From NCBI GenBank assembly GCA_040954595.2, contig CM082589.2, forward strand, positions 1,240,001 through 1,304,000: a stretch of DNA of 64,000 bases. Reading direction: 5' to 3'. Source of the DNA: Balanoglossus misakiensis. Lineage: Eukaryota; Hemichordata. Under the pieces are notes generated by a model, which was given only the letters and a program-made list of their open reading frames with translations, had not been told where the DNA came from and did not search any database. The translations under genes and the position numbers were made by a program. Positions within the stretch are counted from its first letter, which is position 1, and each line of letters starts with the position of its first letter. Positions 10,979-52,602 of the stretch are shown piece by piece.

Positions 10979-13900
10979 ATGGAAGACGACGCTCCTGTCA
11001 TTTATGGCTTAGAATTTCAGGTAAATTCCACTGTTTCCACTACCGTCAGGAGGTGCCACGCCCCCTTGATATTGAAATAGCATTTTGACTGGACAGTCTG
11101 AAGGATCTTTAAATATAATGATGTGATCTCATATTCCAATTTAGCCACCGTTACCATGGAAAGTAGAGATCTAGCTAGTCATAGATTTTCCCTTGGGTGT
11201 CCACCACCACCACGTGGTAATTAGGAGACACGCCCCTTTTTGAAATATGATCATTCATGTTTTGCTACTAGTATCACTTGACATTGGCCAATTACAGATG
11301 TTCATTTGGGTGGCCACGTGACAAAAGAAACTCCACATTATAATGTTTTGTTTTGTGCTGCTTTGTTTTTAATAGGCAAGAGCCCTGACTGCACACACAG
11401 CGGAAACTGAAAATATAAGATTCTTTGTTGGAACACAGTCTTTAAAATTTGACAACCAAGTAAGTGTTATATTACACCACTTCAAGGAATCACACATTGA
11501 AGAACTTTATCATCGAATGTATCAGTTACAGTTTCTTTTTCTACTCCATAAAACATGACCTGATTCAGTGCAAATGCCTTTGTATGCAAGGTCACGCAGG
11601 GGTCATGAAAATGGCCAATTATAACCAAACGTTGTGTTTGCCTGTAGGTTCACCAAATAGATTTTGATGATGAAAGCAACGTTGTCAACAAAAATGTGTA
11701 TTTACACAAAGATGGCGAAATCTGGCATATAAGCTGCAGTCCATCAGACAGAAATGTCTTAGCAACATGTTACAATAAAAGTAAGTTCTCCAGTTGTTCT
11801 GCTTGTAATGGTGCTTTCTTGCAGGTTTTTTAATACCAGTGTGAAGTTCTGTTAAAGATCATATTTACACAGATTTCCTTTTCACCACTGATTCACTGAG
11901 CTGTTGTGTTTCCAGCTTCCGATTCAAAAACAGAGATGAATGCCTCACTGTGGAGAATACCAGTAGATTTCGACAAAGTACAACACAGTGAAGAACAATC
12001 AACAGCCCAGTCACTGGAATTATTATATCACCTTGACAACAATAACTATGGCAACATTGTCAAGTAAGTATCCAGCTATCATACAGATTGTAATTGACTT
12101 TTCTGAATGTATTTTCAAAGTTTACAAATTTCAATTTAATTTGAGAAAATCCCAAAACTGTTTTTCTTTTCTTATTCTGTAGGTTGCTATGGGAACCACA
12201 GGGTGATGGAAACAAATTAATTTCATTAATGGACAGTCATATAGTATTGTGGGATATAGCAGAAAATACTACAGATGCTAAGGTGAGAACAAGATATCAG
12301 ATTTAAACTGTAAAAGTCTAACAAACTCTGTGTATCTTTCCCAAAAAAGTATTGCGACATCAATTTGTCTGTCTGTCATAATATTTGTCTATCTTTGTCC
12401 CTTTTCCCACATCTCTTACTGCACCCATAGGTCACCAGTTCTGCAGTGTTGGAGGGCAGAGGTCAACCCAAACTGACATCAGGGACCTGGAACCCTCACC
12501 ACAATTGCACACAGATAGCAACTGCCAATGATACAGCCATAAGAGGATGGGATCTGAGATCTATGAAGTAAGTGTATGGACTAGTTTTTACTTTTAATAA
12601 TTAACCCTTTCACCCCCAGTTCACCTAATGTGTATACATTTCTCTGTGTTTCTATTCCAGCCAAGTTTATTGCATAGACAACGCCCACGGTCAGCTTGTG
12701 AGAGATCTTGAATTCAATCCCAATAAACAGTATTATCTCGTCAGTTGTGGAGATGATTGCAAAGTCAAGTTCTGGGACATCAGAAACACCAAAGATAGCT
12801 TAAAAGTTTTAGCTCATCATTCACATTGGTATGTATACATGTGTTCTGATAACTTACCATTCACATTTAAGAATACATCTATAGATGTTCTAACACATTC
12901 ATTATAGTACATTTCCAGTATTATATTATTTTACCATATTCTGTATTACAGGGTGTGGAGTGTACGATACAATCATTTCCATGATCAGTTGGTTCTATCC
13001 TCAAGCAGCGATAGTCGAGTGGTATTATCAAATATCATCTCGCTTTCATCAGAACCATTCAATTATCACGATAATATCAGTGACAATGAAGAGAATGAAC
13101 CTGAGAGGTAAATATTCTCCTATCCCTTTTATTTGATCACTAAAACTCTTGTCACACGCAGCAGATATGTTGTATTGGTGTCTGTTTGAAGGTGTATACT
13201 GACCGTTCACTGATGTAAGTCTAATTCCTCTGCGATCTTCCCATCACTTTACTTTTAGTTCCCTTTATACCAATCCTTTATCAAACCCTGTAATCTTAAC
13301 ATTCTCCAAGCTCAGTTCATGTCACTGTGGGCAGTTACCATAGTAACAGCTATCATTTCAAGACAGAATCATAAGTATTCTCCGAAATTGTGCTGGGAAA
13401 TTAACTTTTAAATTGAGAAAATAATCAGACTAAATCTAAAGCTTATATAAAAATCATGGGTTTAAGGTGTAGCTTCTTGAACTAAAAGGAAGCCTTACCA
13501 AATCCGATACAACCACTAAAATTGACATATATTATAAATATTGTCTTTTTATGTTACCTGATTTTCAAACATGACACGTTGAACTTTACTGATGTTTCAA
13601 ACCTCAGTTTTTCAAGCATTGTATGTACAACATCAAATTTATAATACAAGAAAGATTTTCTTGGAGAGATTCTGTCTCTGTGTAATGCCCTTGAAATGAC
13701 AAACTGTTCTTGGAGAATATCCTTTCCACTTTCTCATTTCATCTTTTCTTTTTCTTTTCCCTTCTAACTTCTGATCTTACTAGTGTTTCTTTTCCTTCCA
13801 TCTCTGTTTATGATTACTGGAGTACTAGGCGAAGGTAAGATGTGTTGCAGTGTTCATTTCAATTTCAGCTGCTCCAATCTTCATGGAAGAGAAAAGTCAC

Positions 13901-14615
13901 ATAATTTGTCATCATTTGTCTCATTTTGTCTCATCAAAGAAGTCACATGTATTATTATGTTCATCTTGTATTGCCAGTCATCACAGCTGTTCTTATACAT
14001 CATAACTGCACAGCTAGTGGCCAGACCAGATTGTGTTGTGCGAGTCAGGCATTGTACACTAGTGCTGTGTGCATGCATTGGATTTTCTGGTACTCAGTAA
14101 GCGTACAAGCACTGTTGTTGAATTGGTGTGTGCACTGATCAAGTGGTTTTGTAGTTGTGCATCATTGCATGAATTTATTTCAGTGAATGTTTACCAGCAA
14201 CATACACATACATGTATCTTAAATTGATTCCCAGGGGCATTGGCTAGTCCATGCTGCAATCTTCTGCTTGGCCATGAAAATTGCAAGTCAAACATTCTGT
14301 ATTTTTTTCCTGAGTTGTTTTAACCATGCTTTTGTTTTCTCTCTCTTCCTCTGATGATTATATTATATGGGAAAACTCTAGATGTTATGTTTCGTCCAAA
14401 TGTACCATGATTGACTTGGTTTAATTGTCGATGATTTCAGATCGACAGAGCCAAAAGAGGATGGCGTGATAGCAACATACGAAGAACACGAAGACAGTGT
14501 TTATGCTGCAGAGTGGTCAGTGGCTGATCCGTGGTTGTTTGCTTCTCTGAGTTACGATGGAAGACTTGTCATCAACCATGTACCAAGAGCTGAAAAATAT
14601 AAAATATTATTATAA
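10979..14615 (+). CDS. EIPR1: EARP/GARP-interacting WD40 protein (EIPR1/TSSC1)
   Basis: WD40 propeller protein that binds the EARP and GARP tethering complexes and is needed for dense-core vesicle biogenesis and endosomal recycling. Nine exons: 10979-11020, 11376-11459, 11648-11780, 11916-12063, 12183-12282, 12431-12567, 12661-12828, 12952-13107, 14441-14615. They encode 380 residues against about 387 in human. The sequence is unmistakable: [24 protein letters not shown]-like [24 protein letters not shown]-like [17 protein letters not shown], then [31 protein letters not shown], and the C-terminal [13 protein letters not shown] ... [14 protein letters not shown]. The acidic loop between the last two blades ([12 protein letters not shown]) is shorter than in human. 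The last intron (13108-14440) is the longest. ATTAAA signals at about 15335 and 15348 could end the mRNA. Confidence 0.98.
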
Positions 14616-15404
14616 CAACATGTAGCAGATAATGGGGAAGGTATGCTATGACATCACATATAATATAAAAACTTGAGGTTTCACGTACACACGTCCCACT
14701 AGGAGAGTGTATGATCTGGTCAATTTTGTATGGATAGCATCATCACTCACACTGCTTCATTTTCTCTTTTGGACAGGTGCAATTTTTAACAGACATGGAG
14801 ACCTCGACATAGTGTGTATCACAGGGAAAGTCCTGTATCTGTTCCCATGACTCATAGAAGGTTCCTTATACAAGTCTTGTATTACAGCTGTCACAGATTT
14901 TTGATATCCCAGGAGAGTTCTATGAATTTGATGTGAAGTCCGGGCTTACCCCCTCAACACCATGTCAGCTTGTCGTCAGCTGTCAAAAACAAGGTGTCTT
15001 CAAAACAGTTTAGTCCACTGAGTCCCCATTACATGACAGTAGTATAATATCACCATGACACTAGCAATTTAGACCCAGTGTCATAAAACTGTTTCCTGTG
15101 CCATATGGTTCTATAATAGTATAATATGGTGCCATAAAAGTTCTAATAGTGAAGCTAGGGGGAAAGTAATGGTAACCATATGGTCTCTGTATAGTTCTTT
15201 ATTCACTCAGTATTCAACAAGGTATAATGATATACATGTAGTTATTTTCTCATCATTTGATGTTTTTGAGGCATTGAACTTTAATTTTTGTGGAGCTAGT
15301 TGGCTGACAATGTATATATCAATATTTCTCACGAATTAAAGTCTTCAATTAAAAATTACAGTTTTTGTCATGTTTTAACCTTGTTGTCCCTGCTTTGGAT
15401 AGTA

Positions 15405-15423
15405 CCCCCCCCCCCCCCCCCCC
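15405..15423 (+). repeat. Homopolymer of 19 C
   Basis: Uninterrupted run of 19 C residues. It sits about 60 bases after the last EIPR1 polyadenylation-type signal. The length is likely variable and prone to sequencing error. Confidence 0.95.
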
Positions 15424-15489
15424 ACCGATGAGTATAATTATGCACTTTACCAGTTACCTATAGTCAAGAGGCACATGTTTACTACGATA

Positions 15490-15632
15490 GAATATACCCG
15501 TACATTATGCATTTGCAATTCCCAGTAGACTATAGTCCCATACAGTAACTCTGAAGGGTCTATATTTTGTGCATCACATGTTTCACTAGCCTGCAAAACA
15601 TCCAAAGCTTGCTTATAGTGACTGATCAGCAA
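15490..15632 (-). other. Unrecognised exon-like frame, possibly TPR-like
   Basis: The minus-strand frame reads HYKQALDVLQASETCDAQ followed by NIDPSELLYGTIVYWELQ. This has the composition and helical periodicity of real protein and recalls TPR or similar helical repeats. A possible donor (CGG|GTATAT) follows near 15500. No partner exons were found, and I cannot name the gene. It may be an exon remnant. Confidence 0.2.
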
Positions 15633-16153
15633 TGAAATTATGCATAAATACTTATGTTGTGTCTGGAAGCTGGATTACATATTGAAGTTGGCATTTTAAA
15701 TATCAAAACAGAGTATCAGGATTGAAGCTATGACTCGGCTTGCCCTACGAACATCATTGACGCACCCCACACTTTGCCATACTAACGCGTGGGAGTGTCC
15801 ATCTGCGATCCCGATCGAACCTGACGTGGAACCAAAGCAAAACATGTTACTGGTGCGATCTCTATCCAAATAACCGCAGTTTGACTTCTTCCTCTTCTGT
15901 CTGGACAACTTCAAACTGTTTCTGTTTTGTTGGCATACTGTGAAAACGCATAAGTGCAGCAAACAAACATCTATGATTTGGATGACGGGGTATACAAAAT
16001 CTACGGGTGGTCATGTACTTTCACATCTGTCCATAGAGTCACAGTAACCGCGGCGGAACACTTAAAGTTTGGTGTCAGCTGAAAATATCAATGTTGTGTT
16101 CTTGGGACAGTATTGTGATTAAAAATAATTTGATATAAAAAAATATTGGTCCG

Positions 16154-16428
16154 ATGTCTTTTATATCTGAATCACAGGGTCCTAGTTCGACTCATTTAGT
16201 GTGTGTGAAAGCCATGTTGAAAAAAACGGTGTCTTCTTTCTGGGAAAGTTTTCAAGATTCGCTTTGGGGAGGAGAATCGGTAAAAAGTACAATGGATGTT
16301 CTTGGAAAATCTTGTCACTCATACCAGGGAAGAAATATGCCAATTAGCTACCAAGTGAAAACCTTAACAGTTAGAGATAACTCGTTTGCTTTCTTGATAT
16401 ACGAAAGCAATGATTACGGCCGCGACGT
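16154..16428 (+). CDS. Unrecognised single exon, hypothetical
   Basis: An open frame from ATG 16154 runs 275 bases and stops being open only after a consensus donor (CGCGAC|GTAAGT, exon end 16428). The protein-like part contains SSFWESFQDSLWGGES and a C-terminal NSFAFLIYESNDYGRD. Codon use and composition look coding, and the donor is strong. I found no downstream exon that continues it, and it does not match the MYT1 N terminus. It could be the first exon of a small gene, a 5' alternative exon, or a remnant. The function is unknown. Confidence 0.35.
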
Positions 16429-19400
16429 AAGTAGATAGAGCGTTTATTTGGCGCAATGGGCGGCAACTTCATAATCACTTAAACCAAAATGCTGAAGTCA
16501 AATTATCTGGAATGCATCATCACAATTGTAGACCTCCTTGAAGCAACCATGTCGTGATGTAAAGACAAACACTTTTTTCAAAGTTGGCTGACAATATTTT
16601 TTTCGCAAAAAGAGCGCTTTCGCAGCACCTTAGGCTGGAACCAAAAGTAGGAGTTTACTATAGAAATGTCTCTCAGAAAAAGTTGGCCGCAAATACTTTA
16701 TCTCTTCAAAAGTTTGACATTCCATAAACTCTTTCGGTTTCTACAAACCTGAATTCGGGTGGAGAAGCTGAAAATACCTGAGTAAGTAGCTCAATATTGT
16801 CCGCGGGCGGAGAATTTGGATGATCGAACTATACGCCCCCTTTCTTCCACTTTCAAAAACGAGTGCGCTGCGATAACTTTTTAACGACCTTTTTAATTCA
16901 ATCAACCGTTTAATATCGAACAGTATTTCTTAATGACCACTATTTGAAGTGGATGAAACATTATTTTGAAAGAGTTACGTAACATTCCATAATTGATTGT
17001 TGATCTTTTAAAAGTTTTCAGTCACTGTTCTTTTTCTTGTTACGGAACAGGTTGTGATATGAAAAAGGGCGTGGTGTGTGATCTTGCGTCGTGTCAATAC
17101 GAATGGTTTCCTCTGTCTTTAATTGTTTCTCCACACTTCAGGCAACAAACTGACCAGTTTAATAGGGTGAACCTTTATTCTCTGGTATCTATTAACATAC
17201 TTTATATTAAATATCATCAGTTTCGAAGGTTTAAACATTTCCATGACCTATATGTAAGTTTTCTGACCCGGTTCATTTTATACAGCGGTAGTTCTGTCGT
17301 GGTAGCGTCAGCTATTAATAGTACAGCATGTACATGTACATGTGACTGTACACAAACATTGGACTCATACGGTGTATAGGGCTTCTCAATTACGACAACC
17401 TTTACGGTCAAAGTTCAAAAAGTTTTGCGCGACTTTTTGTGTCCAGAACCTTGTCCGGTAGTTGGGCAAGGTGACCACTGGTACTGGACATTAATTGGAC
17501 AAACACGTCGTGACCCAATTTTTCAGATACTCATGGGGAAGTGTGACACAAAAACAAGGACATTGAAGTGAAACTAAGAGACTCTCTGGTTGGTCTAAGT
17601 TTGCTACTTAATTGAACTGAGCATGCGCTTTATACTTATCTGTATAGATTATGGGATAGGTTTTGTTGAGAAAAGTTTGGAAGTGTACTTTGTTTGGAGT
17701 CACATGATATTAACCGCAACTGTCCAAAGTTAACAAACTTCCGTCTGTCGTCAGGAAAGGAGTTCTCTTCCGCCCAAGAAGAGGTATTTGGTGTTATATC
17801 GTGTTCTTAACAGTCAAATGTTTGTGTAACGGTACAGACAGTGCCTCTGTGCAAGTGCTGCATCACGCTGTGGTATGTTTGTTTCAAACACGATTAAGTG
17901 GGACCAGTATAACTTTTTGTGTTGTCCCTGAAGGCGGTAAAATGTCATCTCAAAGTTTGTTCAAATGGAGAAGTTGCAGCAGTAATTTAGCTTAACTGCT
18001 ATGCACAGTTACGTTGTTGTTTGCAGGGATCCGTACCATGTTTTAGTTAAATAACACGCGTCAAATTCTAGTGAACTTTATCTGTAGTGTGTGCGGGTGG
18101 AATTTTTTGTGTGTGCGACCACGAGTTCCTAACATACCATACTGGCCGTCTCTTGGATAACCATATTTTTCCTAATTTAGTCACCCAGTTTCCCCCGTAC
18201 ATTGACTGGGTGTGAGTTTATGATACCTGGGCAAACATGAGACTAATTTTTCGTATTTTTTCGATTGTTTTAGCGTTAAGTATGCCCCTTCCGGTGGTTT
18301 GTAATAAGTTTCGATAAGTTGTGTGCACGTCACATGCAAAGTAACCGGCATATGTAATGAGTTGAAGAGGCCACATAAGGTTGAACATACATGATCGATG
18401 TAGTTGTTCATTTTAGTCAAAAATAACAGAGATGAAACACCACAAACGAAGCAAATAACGCCAGATCTTAACAAGGAAATAGATTTACCCACTTAAATAT
18501 TTTGACCCACTTTTTATAGAACCGTTGTGGTAATTTCGGCGTCGAAATGTAACTCTTTTGTTAAACTCCTCATTTTAATAAAAATCGACGATATATTGCA
18601 AAGTGTGTGCCCCTCACAAAACTCATTATACGGTGTAGTCCTCATCGAAATCGTCCCCGCAATCTCGCTCTTCGTCCAACTAATTTATGTCAACAAGATC
18701 ACCCGAATTTCATATTTGTGAGTATTTTCTATAATTCTACAGAGTTTGGTTAAATTTAAAGTTTCAATTTCTATAAACGACAGATTTGTATTCACTACGT
18801 ATGTGTGATATTAACATGACCTTTGTGTGGTCGGCGCAAGGATCATCGCCGTAATCAGTCTAATATCAAAACAAGAAAACTTTGTCAAAATTGATCAAAA
18901 ATTGCCTGTTTTCTTCCGGAAAATTTAGAATTAATACCAGTGATATATATAGTTCGTTGATGGATAAATTGCGTGTAGAATTGTGTGATTTGATGTATTT
19001 TGATATGAGTTTGATATCACTGGTAATAAAGGTGGAAAAGTAGAACCACCATCAAATATGGCTGAAAACTTAAAAAAATATGTGGCATTGATAAGTTTGT
19101 TATCGGTCAAATTTTGTGATGATTTCTTGCATGGTGTCAGTATTATGTGATTTCTGTTGATAACAAATACCTGTGAAGCATTTTGTGGACTGTTTTGTTA
19201 GTATTATGCTCGGAAAGTGAAAGGTCTTCTGTATGTACGGAGGATGGAATAGGTACCCCTATCAATAGAAGCTGATTTAATGTAAAACTTATGTGCATAT
19301 GTCTGCTAGATGGAAACCCATTACACTTGTAAATTTCAGCACTTTTATTAAGAGAATGTCAATTATCCTTAAAATATAATATTTCAGTTTATTACTTTTC

Positions 19401-19541
19401 TTTTATGTGGAGGCAGATATCCTTGTTGTGTTTTCTGCATCTTTAGCAGAAAGAGAAGTATTGGCGATTTGCCAACATGGCTGTCATCATGAAACTCTTT
19501 TGCAAATACCTGAATACCGTGTCTCTTTTTAAAAATCAGAC

Positions 19542-44245
<24,704 letters not shown>

Positions 44246-47200
44246 TCATGTGATTATCAGTACTCCTGTGTAGAACTGAACAATATGGCCGCCGAATGGT
44301 ACAAAAGAACAGCACGTCTTTTGCAAGCAATGTACTTTTACTTATCATTCTGTAGACTTCAGAATTTCTTTAAATTTCACACCGTCTGCTGTCTGTTGTT
44401 AAACGACACATTTTATCTAGAACAAGCTTTATGATACATGAAAACGTTTGCCTGATCAGAATTTTGAATTTTCTGTAGACTTTGTGTTGTATCAGTTGGT
44501 ATATTGCTTTGTATAGTATTTCTTGTCACATCTTCAAGCACCTTCATTCTTAAGTACCATCTTGTCTGTATCTAATACTTAAATCACTTGTTACAGCAGT
44601 CTTATTTCTTGTTTGTCAAAGTCGTCTGTATACGTCATGATCTATTCTGAATAAGTTGTGGTAACATTAATTGTATTGTAAGTTTTGTAACCAACAAGGT
44701 AGCAATGCAAAAGCAGAGTACTTTTCTGATTGGCTGGTGAGATTTTGAATTTGTGTGAAAACATTCAGCCAATCAGAATCCACGAAACTATCAATTGCTT
44801 GTTGGGTAATTCTTTCCATGTGTATAACTTGTGCTTCAGTATATGGCCAGCTACTTTATAAAGAGTTCACTGTGGAATCTGGGACCAGTGCAAGTAAAAA
44901 CAAATATATATGTCACTGCCATTTCAATAACATATTAAAAAAATATTAAAAGTGAAAAAAGTAGGAGAGAATATAAACCAAACAAAATTTTATGTTTGTC
45001 AAGATTTGCAGAAATCATCTAAATGTGTATTTATATAGAGGCCAAATGGTACCTTCTGTACAAATTGTTTTCTAGTGTGGATTTATTGTCATGGAAACAT
45101 GCTTTCTGTCCCTTGTTGAATATTTTAGAACGTAGAATGTCATTCTTGTGTAGAATGCCTTGCGACCCCTATATGCTATTTAGTATGGTCCAGAGTTGCT
45201 CTCATTGAATGAAATCGGCACATTCCATCATAAATAATGGGATTGTTGTAATATAATCAATAATTTGCATAATTTTGGACCACTCCCCATTTGTGCGAGT
45301 CAATTCATATTTTGAATGCAATACGAGATGTCAATGTCCTTAATTGCAATGAGAATATAATGTTCCAGTATTCAGAGTATTTAAATTATTATATGTTTTT
45401 TTTTAATAGGCTTTATAAGTTATTTTGTACAGGGATATTTTTTCAGTCTCTTAATTTATTATATTGGTCCCTCTTTGTATTTCAGGAAACTTACAATTTT
45501 GGATGAAATTAAACATATTAAAAGAAGACTAGTAGTACTTCACATCCAGTTAGATATTCGAAAAACAGCTGAGAAATCAAAAGTTTGACTAAAAAGTGCT
45601 AGAGTTAGAAAAGTTCTGTCTGGAATCGGAGCAATGTGTGCTATTCAGAGTATGGTTATGGTCACCTCCTAACCCCATTTGCCATCAAAGTTTGGTTTAA
45701 CTTGTTGTTTGTGTGATGCTTGACCAATGGGCCACATGGCTATCATTTGCCTTTAATTAGATACATGGTAAAATGCAAAGTTTGGATTGTTTAGGATTGA
45801 CATATAGCTGACCTTGGATGTATTGGAAAATATTGGCCTTGCATTGGTTGTTGAAATGTGATTTGGTGGTTAATGTTGACCGATTAAGCATATAACCGGT
45901 GTTGAGCTGGAATATATGGTTATTAGATATCTGGATGGATTTCTTGCTTGCTGATCTACATCATATTATTGACTGGGCAATATCTTGCTTATTGACCCAG
46001 GTATATATTTTATGATGTAGCCTGGGTTGTATGCTATGTGTTTTGTGCAAGAAAGGTTTGGTGGTTCAAATGACCTTTGAAACCTGAAAATAGTTGTAAA
46101 TATTCCTTTCAGTACTCCCTTGGATTACACTTCAATTACCCATAATTCAGTGTTTAGGTCAAAGGTTATTTTTGTTACACTGACATCTATCATTTGTTAT
46201 TTTTTAATGATCATAAAAGTGCCAGTCACAGAAAGTTTCTTTTGAATCTGACCAAAATTCCCATTTTTTTCACATTCATAACATTGATGTACTTGACAAC
46301 TCAAATATCATTTGAACCAATGACAAATTTTGAATATTTCTCTGAGTTGAATGATTTGGACTTTTTCATGTAATTTGAATTTGACCCGTGCTTGACCTTT
46401 ACAATTGGATTTGTGATAATTTCAAGGTACTAGTACTAGATTTACTTCCACTAGTTCTTAGAAGTAGAATTTAAGAGTTTGTGTAAACTATGCCAAATAA
46501 GAGGACTGTGTGAGTAAGTCCTATGTTCACTTTTCTTTTTCATCTTTTGAGAATTTTGGCCAGTGATCTGTACAACTGGTTGTGCTAGTAACCTAATTTG
46601 TGCAATATTTTTCCTGATTATTTGATTGATTCAGGGTTTAATCATGATTGAAAAAACTTGTAAGGCTGTAGTTTTTGTTTGCCTTTTTTGTAGATATTGT
46701 CTAGATTAGAAGAAAGCCTGCCATCGTTTTCTGTGAGTTACCAGGGAAGTAGAAAATAACTACTGTATTGCATAAAAACAGGACACATTTTTGAACTGAG
46801 TTGATGTACCGCATTATTGACCCAAGATTGATCGAATATCATAAAACTGCTGCTTCAAGATGGTTGACCTTTGACCAGTTTTAGTACCCATACAACAGTG
46901 GTCCATGAGAATTTTCTGAACTGTTGATGTTTTCAGACTGCCTTTCCTATATTCCCAAAATATTTTGTGCAATTCTGTCATATCATGAAGTTTTATTCAT
47001 TCAAGAAAATAGGAAAGGCAATTTCATTACTCAGTTTTCATAAATTTAACATGTAGTTACTTTTTTGACCAAAGAGGCTTTGAGTTTGTCTTACTATTAA
47101 TTTATTCACCACTTAAAGATGCTCAATTTCTTCGAAGCAAGATTTTCATTTGAATCGTTTATGTCATCATATCAGTGACAGACAGAATATCAAAAATATG

Positions 47201-47900
47201 AAAACCTTAATTCTTAAATGTATAATAAACGTTTTTTTGAATTGTTAGAAAAATTAAAACTAATTAATAAATGGGGTGATGACCATCCTACAAGGAAGTG
47301 AACATTTTCAAATTTCTTGTAAACATTTTGGCAGCTCTTTTAAATTCCAAATATCAGCAAAATATGAAGTGATTTGGTTTTTCAACCCAGTCATTTGAGC
47401 CCTGATTGCGAACCTGATTTTAAAATGTTCTAAAAATGCACACAGTGAAGGATAAGAGAATGTTGGTAACATATTTGAGATGTTTAGTACTTCCAAGAAA
47501 CCACAACAAAATGTCGTCATGTTTCTTGAGAACTTTAATCGCAGTACTCCTTTGATGGAACTATTTCTTGCTGGTCAAAAACCCTGTCACCCCTATTTCC
47601 CACTAAGAGTGGTACCTGCCCACTGAAAATAGTTGGGTCAAACCATTTATGATGAGGGAAATGTCATATAAATGTATCTTATTTATTATCCTTGAATAAG
47701 TGTAATGTAAATGTATACTTTCATTGGGCACTACCAGAAATATGGTTTGCCATATCCTGAAAATGAAATTCAGATTTTTTCAAGTGGTTTTAAATATTTT
47801 ATTGTCATTGAAGATCCAATGATTTGGTGTCATGCCGGTTCATTGATATGCTTGTATCTGTCTCAGTGCATGTGTCAATTTAAATAAATGTCCATATTTG
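44246..47900 (+). other. Probable long 3' untranslated region of the MYT1-family gene
   Basis: No coding frame is supported here. ATTAAA variants occur near 44930-44950. AATAAA at 47883-47888 is followed by a T/G-rich stretch, so the mRNA could carry up to 3.6 kb of 3' UTR. A Pumilio-type TGTAAATA lies at 46095-46102. Vertebrate members also have long 3' UTRs. The actual end is not determined by the sequence. Confidence 0.45.
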
Positions 47901-48398
47901 ATTTGCTACAATGTGTCAGTTTGTCTTTTTTGTCATCTTCATAAACTATGACAAATGATACAGTAAAATCTGTCTGAATCAAGCATCTACTGCATGAAAC
48001 ATGACAATTTTGGTTTGAAGGCTGGAAGAGGTTCTAACGTCTATGGTATGTATTTCCCGTATGAAAGAGACTGAGAATGAAAACTTTAATGAAAACCTTA
48101 TAAATCAGTCACTTACATTTGTAACAATGTCATTGCGAGGTAAGTTATGAAATTAAAAGACAAAAACAGTATGTATCAATCTTACAGGAATCCATTTATC
48201 ATATTTATTCAAATTTCATAATTGTTGAGATCATACTAAGCAAAACTGTCATCTATTGTCAAGTAGAGTAGCATGATTCCCGTTTAATATTGTTTTGTGT
48301 AGCCCCTCGGGTGTTGCCCCGGAAAAAAGTATTTTATTTTATATTCTGTGAGCATAGCTGGCCGATATATGGTAAACTGTGTCATCCGCGCGAGACAC

Positions 48399-48547
48399 TG
48401 ACGTCCTTCCAGCTATTTTCCCAGCCTGCTCAGCGCACATGACGTCAGAGCACTCTATTTTGGTTCGCAGCTGAACTGTTGACGTCGATGAAAAGCTGGG
48501 AAAAACTGCACCAAATAGGCGACAAATAGCCACTTGGAGTTTGCTAG
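48399..48547 (+). promoter_or_regulatory. PCMTD promoter with three CREs and non-coding first exon
   Basis: TGACGTCC (48399), a perfect TGACGTCA (48440) and TGACGTCG (48480) occur at about 40-base intervals in a locally CG-richer stretch. A donor TTGCTAG|GTAATG ends a probable non-coding exon at 48547. The coding exon begins after the acceptor CCTCCTTAG at 49230. The CREs suggest CREB/ATF-responsive transcription. Start site and response are inferred. Confidence 0.6.
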
Positions 48548-49258
48548 GTAATGATTTAGTTCATATATTTTATTTATCGCGACCTTTCAGTAATTTTAAT
48601 CCCGTAACTGCGCCAGGAGTCGATATTTTCTAAGGATAAACATCGCAGACTATGCAGTGGACTGCGACTTCGTTGTTGTGGTCCATCATTTTAAGTCATG
48701 CGCTCACGTCTTTTCTCTGCAGTTCCGAGCTCGAAACAACATTTTCTGACAGTTTTGACAATTGCCACTTTAAATTAGAGTGGTGTAGATATATGTTGTT
48801 CCGACAGTTAGCGTGCTGGCGCCTTCGCTGAATTTTTACGTATCTGGTGAGGAGAATGCCATGCAAGTTCGCAGTGTTTTGCAATATATGCAAAATTTAT
48901 GCAAATTTAGCAGGGTTACCTTTGCACAGTATGCAAATTGAAATGTAATGTGAAACATACTGTTACCTCATTCAGGTCGCCAGTGAACCAAAAAGTGGTC
49001 AGTTATATTCACAAGAATCATTAGCGTGAGATTCTGTTGTGTTAGTAATTGTATAGTCATAATAAAAGAATTGTTATGTAAACATTGGGTTGAAATTGGT
49101 TCTTTAGTCATAATTGAGCCAATAAAATGTCTGGTTCATTCTCAATATGATACTATGATTTATGAAAATGTATACTGATAAAATAATACTCACGATTATG
49201 AATTTTTCCTCTTTTTTTTGCCTCCTTAGAGAATATTCTGAGGTGTTTTCAGAATTGA

Positions 49259-52602
<3,344 letters not shown>

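Larger units (their letters stand above)
15424..19541. other. Intergenic stretch, mostly featureless
   Basis: About 4 kb between EIPR1 and the first coding exon of the MYT1-family gene. Apart from the exon-like frame at 16154-16428 and a weaker one on the minus strand at 15490-15632, I find no supported gene. The MYT1 promoter and any 5' untranslated exons must lie here or further left. One candidate untranslated exon ends near 17782 at AAGAAGAG|GTATTT, but support is slight. Confidence 0.5.

Noticed and set aside
18181-18492. Minus-strand 103-codon frame before MYT1
   Set aside because: No domain resemblance, no splice partners and composition typical of non-coding AT-rich sequence.
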